Assembly: GCF_014490725.1 (NCBI RefSeq)
Contig: NZ_JACOQL010000003.1
Span: 648,993-712,992, forward strand
Reading direction: 5' to 3'
Origin: Paracoccus amoyensis
GTDB taxonomy: Bacteria > Pseudomonadota > Alphaproteobacteria > Rhodobacterales > Rhodobacteraceae
Length of the DNA stretch: 64,000 nucleotides
Shown: positions 61,429 through 64,000 of the stretch, piece after piece
Layout of the letters: each line of letters begins with the position of its first letter
Position numbering within the stretch: position 1 is the stretch's first letter
Translations under genes and position numbers: made by a program
The notes under the pieces: generated by a model
The model's database searches: none
The model's input: the letters and a program-made list of their open reading frames with translations, nothing else
Told to the model about the DNA's origin: nothing

Positions 61429-62151
61429 GTGAACATTGAAAGCTTCAACAGGAGCATAAGAGCTGTCGACGCCGTCCTAGCCGATCTCAACCTTCTTGAG
61501 GGCACTGTTTACAACTGCTCGCTTCCAAGATCTATGGATTTTAACCAGACCTGCCTTACAAGCAAAGACTATAATGAAATTTATGAGACTGGCCTACGAC
61601 TTTCTCACTATAATTTTCTACTCTTAGATCTCGCTTATTTTCAGTTCACTCACAAGGGCCCAACGGAGTGGGCTTTAGCTTTCTACCCAAACCCGAGAAT
61701 AACAGGCTCGATCGAAGCGCTTTCTGAATTCAAAGAGTTTTCCGTTGCTCGGGATAGCGGAGAAATTTCGGAAGAAGAGTTTTCTGAATTATCTACAAGT
61801 ATGCCGATAAACTATTATGTGCCGCGCTTCCGGTATGAATTTAGTGAGAGTCAGTTTAGACCTGTACAACATCCGGGGGCACATTTTCATATCGGCATGT
61901 CGGGTGAGGATCGTTGGGGCTCGTCGAGGCGCTTGTCTCCGTTGTCATTCTGTTACCTCATGCTGAAATACTATTATCCAGAGCATTGGTGGCCTCTGTC
62001 AAGGTTTTCGCAATCGCGGGAAGATTGGGCTTCACCCAAAATACTGGAGTATTGTCTCGACAAGAAATTGGAAAACTCCCTAAGAAATGACGGGGTGTCT
62101 CATCTTTTTTGTGAAGAAGAGCGGCCGGGACTTCACTTTTCGACCGTCTGA
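61429..62151 (+). CDS. DUF2290-family protein
   Basis: A 240-residue protein starting at GTG 61429, just after GAGGAGTAAGG that includes the helicase stop. The conserved part is FRPVQHPGAHFHIGMSGEDR, then SSRRLSPLSFCYLMLKYYYP and EHWWPLSRFSQ. The H-P-x-x-H-x-H-I-G segment followed by an L-S-P-x-x-F stretch fits the DUF2290 family, whose role is unknown. The histidine cluster could bind metal or be catalytic. AT-rich like the helicase and coupled to it. The two look like a single module, likely a defence cassette, placed right after type III restriction genes. Confidence 0.7.
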   Translation: MNIESFNRSIRAVDAVLADLNLLEGTVYNCSLPRSMDFNQTCLTSKDYNEIYETGLRLSHYNFLLLDLAYFQFTHKGPTEWALAFYPNPRITGSIEALSEFKEFSVARDSGEISEEEFSELSTSMPINYYVPRFRYEFSESQFRPVQHPGAHFHIGMSGEDRWGSSRRLSPLSFCYLMLKYYYPEHWWPLSRFSQSREDWASPKILEYCLDKKLENSLRNDGVSHLFCEEERPGLHFSTV

Positions 62152-62488
62152 AGACGTGGCCGCAAGTCAAGGGTAGTACACTCTCGTGCCCTACCCCCTG
62201 CCTCGGTTCCTCCCCGGCGGCATCTGTATTCGGGGGGGCGCAGCGCGGAAGATTGCCAGCGTCAGGCGATTTCACCGGGGAATCCAGGCGGAATCCACTT
62301 GGCCAGCTTGAGACCATTTTCGACCAATAAAACAAGGCTTTGAGTATCCCGCAGGGGTGGATTCCTGCTGGATTCAGTGTGGATTCCGGGATCCACTTCG
62401 CGGAAGCCAGGGCCGGAATCCAGCGAGGTGGAAGCCACCGGGATCCACCCGCCCGAAGCCACCAAAAACCACAGGACCAGCCTGCCCC
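62152..62488. other. Intergenic region with repeated GGATTCC/GGAATCC motifs
   Basis: In about 190 bases (62277-62465) there are around seven copies of GGATTC(C) or its complement: GGGAATCCAGG, GCGGAATCCACTTGG, GTGGATTCCTGC, CTGGATTCAG, GTGGATTCCGGGATCCAC (itself an inverted repeat), CCGGAATCCAGC and CGGGATCCACC. It lies before the ParB-methylase. It may be a protein-binding or terminator region, or a remnant of the cargo junction. No gene is supported. Confidence 0.5.
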
Positions 62489-63742
62489 ATGGACCTCACC
62501 TTTGCGCCGCGCCAGATCGAGTTCTGGCCGATCGAGCGCCTGCGCCCCTATGCCCGGAACGCGAAGATGCACGGGCCCGATCAGGTCGCCCGGATCGCGG
62601 CCAGCATGGCCCGTTTCGGCTGGACCGTGCCCTGCATGCTCAGTGACGATGGCGAACTGATCGCCGGTCACGGAAGGGTGCTGGCGGCGACGGAGCTGGG
62701 GCTTGCCGAGGTGCCAGTGATCCGGCTGGGCCATCTCGATGAGGCCGAACGCCGGGCCTATCGCATCGCCGACAACAAGTTGACCGAACTCGGCGACTGG
62801 GACGAGGGGCTGCTGCGCGACGAGGTCGCGGGCCTGCTGGCCGAGGATTTCGATCTGTCGCTGCTGGGCTTTGCCGAGGACGAGCTGGAGGCGCTTCTGC
62901 AGGATCCGGACATCGGCGATGGAGGCGCCGCCGAGGGCGAGGACGAGGTGCCCGAACCGCCAGTCGATCCGGTCTCGGTGCCGAGCGATCTCTGGCGGAT
63001 TGGCGATCACCGGCTGATCTGCGGCGACAGCACCTCGGCGGATGTGGTCAGCAAACTGCTCGGCGATGTCCGCCCGCTGCTGATGGTGACTGACCCGCCC
63101 TATGGGGTGGAATACGACCCGGCATGGCGCAACCATACCGGCGCGGCCAAGACCAAACGCACGGGCAAGGTGCTGAACGACGACCGTGCCGACTGGCGCG
63201 AGGCCTGGGCATTGTTTCCGGGCGATGTCGCCTATGTCTGGCACGGCGCGCTGCATGCGACCACCGTCGCCGACAGCCTGATCGCGGCGGGCTTCGACAT
63301 CCGCTCGCAGATCATCTGGGCCAAGGACCGGCTGGTCCTCAGCCGGGGCGACTATCACTGGCAGCACGAGCCCTGCTGGTATGCGGTGAAGAAGCGCGGC
63401 AAGGGCCACTGGGCCGGGGACCGCAAGCAGACGACGCTGTGGCAGATCGCCAATCGCGATCAGGATGCGGAAACGGTCCACGGCACCCAGAAGCCGGTCG
63501 AGTGCATGCGCCGCCCGATCCTGAACAATTCCAGCCCCGGACAGGCGATCTATGAGCCCTTCATGGGCTCGGGCACCACACTGATCGCCGCCGAGACCAC
63601 CGACCGGGTCTGCTACGGTATCGAACTGAACCCCGCCTATGTCGATGTCGCCATCACCCGCTGGCAGAACCTGACGGGCCAGGCGGCCGTGCTGGACGGC
63701 ACCGACAAAACCTTCGCCGACCTGACCGCCAACAGACGCTGA
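62489..63742 (+). CDS. ParB-domain DNA methyltransferase (phage type)
   Basis: A 417-residue fusion. Residues 1-115 form a ParB/Srx-like nuclease domain (EFWPIERLRPYARNAKMHGP, GELIAGHGRVLAATELGLAE, then RAYRIADNKLTELGDWDEGL). The C-terminal part is a DNA methylase with TDPPYGVEYDPAWRN near residue 200 and YEPFMGSGTTLIAAETTDRV near 355. Such fusions are common in prophages of this group and usually modify adenine or cytosine N4. Start 62489 fits the domain start. Confidence 0.85.
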   Translation: MDLTFAPRQIEFWPIERLRPYARNAKMHGPDQVARIAASMARFGWTVPCMLSDDGELIAGHGRVLAATELGLAEVPVIRLGHLDEAERRAYRIADNKLTELGDWDEGLLRDEVAGLLAEDFDLSLLGFAEDELEALLQDPDIGDGGAAEGEDEVPEPPVDPVSVPSDLWRIGDHRLICGDSTSADVVSKLLGDVRPLLMVTDPPYGVEYDPAWRNHTGAAKTKRTGKVLNDDRADWREAWALFPGDVAYVWHGALHATTVADSLIAAGFDIRSQIIWAKDRLVLSRGDYHWQHEPCWYAVKKRGKGHWAGDRKQTTLWQIANRDQDAETVHGTQKPVECMRRPILNNSSPGQAIYEPFMGSGTTLIAAETTDRVCYGIELNPAYVDVAITRWQNLTGQAAVLDGTDKTFADLTANRR

Positions 63743-63746
63743 GACC

Positions 63747-63884
63747 ATGAATGACCTGGCTTTACCTGCCCCCGGACGCGATTCCGGGGCCGATGACACC
63801 TGCCTCTTCGGCCTCTCCCTCTGCTCCGGCGCGGGCGGGATCGATCTCGGCCTCACCCTTGCCCTGCCCGGATATCGAGCTGTG
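63747..63884 (+). pseudogene. Start of a second C5-cytosine methylase, cut by an IS element
   Basis: ATG 63747 is 2 bases after the ParB-methylase stop. The frame shows methylase motif I (LFGLSLCSGAGGIDLGLTLA, then LPGYRAV) and then meets unrelated DNA at about 63885, with a stop at 63935. The rest of the gene, if present, lies beyond the IS outside the window. Confidence 0.75.
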
Positions 63885-64000
63885 ATGGGGTGGATGCCTC
63901 CCTCCCCGACGGCATCGCGATGTGCCAGACCTTGAAGTGTCAAACGCAAGGAAATGGAAGGAGGCATCCATGAAGAAAGCTACCATCATCGGCATCGATC
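63885..64000 (+). mobile_element. Left end of an IS110-family element (continues beyond the window)
   Basis: Starts where the methylase homology ends. An 11-bp inverted repeat TGGATGCCTCC (63891-63901) / GGAGGCATCCA (63960-63970) flanks the leader, and the second arm contains the ribosome site. IS110 elements lack typical terminal inverted repeats, so this hairpin could be part of the recombination or RNA structure near the start. Confidence 0.6.
63970..64000 (+). CDS. IS110-family transposase, first 10 codons only
   Basis: ATG 63970 preceded by GGAAGGAGG. The visible residues MKKATIIGID end in the IGID(L) start that is typical of IS110 DEDD transposases. The rest lies outside the window, so the family call rests on these few residues and on the lack of target repeats. 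Confidence 0.55.
   Translation, partial: MKKATIIGID

Noticed and set aside
61958..63967. 669-codon minus-strand open frame across the DUF2290 end and the ParB-methylase
   Set aside because: Antisense to ParB and methylase motifs; its composition is typical of GC-rich antisense frames.

Overview
The window is GC-rich, alphaproteobacterial DNA that looks most like a Paracoccus or close Rhodobacteraceae relative. This rests on codon use, gene families and an initiator-tRNA fragment; no marker gene is present, so genus level is inference. Nearly every operon is joined by 4-base ATGA or GTGA overlaps. All calls come from reading the sequence; no database search was run.

Positions 1-30100 are mostly catabolic. 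Positions 1-4504 (minus strand) hold a TRAP transporter plus a phenol-hydroxylase-like FAD monooxygenase. A divergent GntR regulator (4707) and a plus-strand operon (5492-10506: FAH-type hydrolase with a frameshift, two extradiol-type VOC dioxygenases, NTF2-like, DoxX, SDR and flavin reductase) complete a likely meta-cleavage pathway. The same 16-bp palindromic element lies in front of both arms. After transposase and integrase relics (10732-10939) come isochorismatase-like, DoxX, amidohydrolase and TauE-type genes, and an exported FAD oxidoreductase paired with a pentaheme cytochrome. Positions 19100-22900 hold small envelope proteins, a RibD-like reductase and a HxlR regulator with a clear operator. 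Positions 22925-28705 are a complete gentisate operon (gentisate dioxygenase, an MDMPI-like protein, fumarylpyruvate hydrolase, zeta-GST maleylpyruvate isomerase, three TRAP genes) controlled by MarR and perhaps IclR.

Positions 30100-45000 are a decaying, IS-rich stretch: a 1015-residue RTX/Hint protein, IS3 relics, a TRAP operon missing its front end, pieces of dnaE2, a DUF5131 gene and a resolvase, two inverted IS5-type copies bracketing three envelope genes, and a damaged serine recombinase whose reading frame ends inside the 3' half of an initiator tRNA. An AT-richer pair of unknown genes follows (45168-46480).

Positions 46960-64000 look like a prophage or integrative element: tyrosine integrase, HTH/excisionase, VRR-NUC nuclease, replication-like protein, cytosine methylase, ParB-methylase and a second methylase cut by an IS110-type element. 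Set into it is a cargo block: a type III restriction-modification pair followed by an AT-rich two-gene cassette (SF1 helicase plus DUF2290 protein). That cassette is the best candidate here for a little-described defence system. Several genes carry apparent one-base losses in G runs, so sequencing error should be excluded before they are called pseudogenes.
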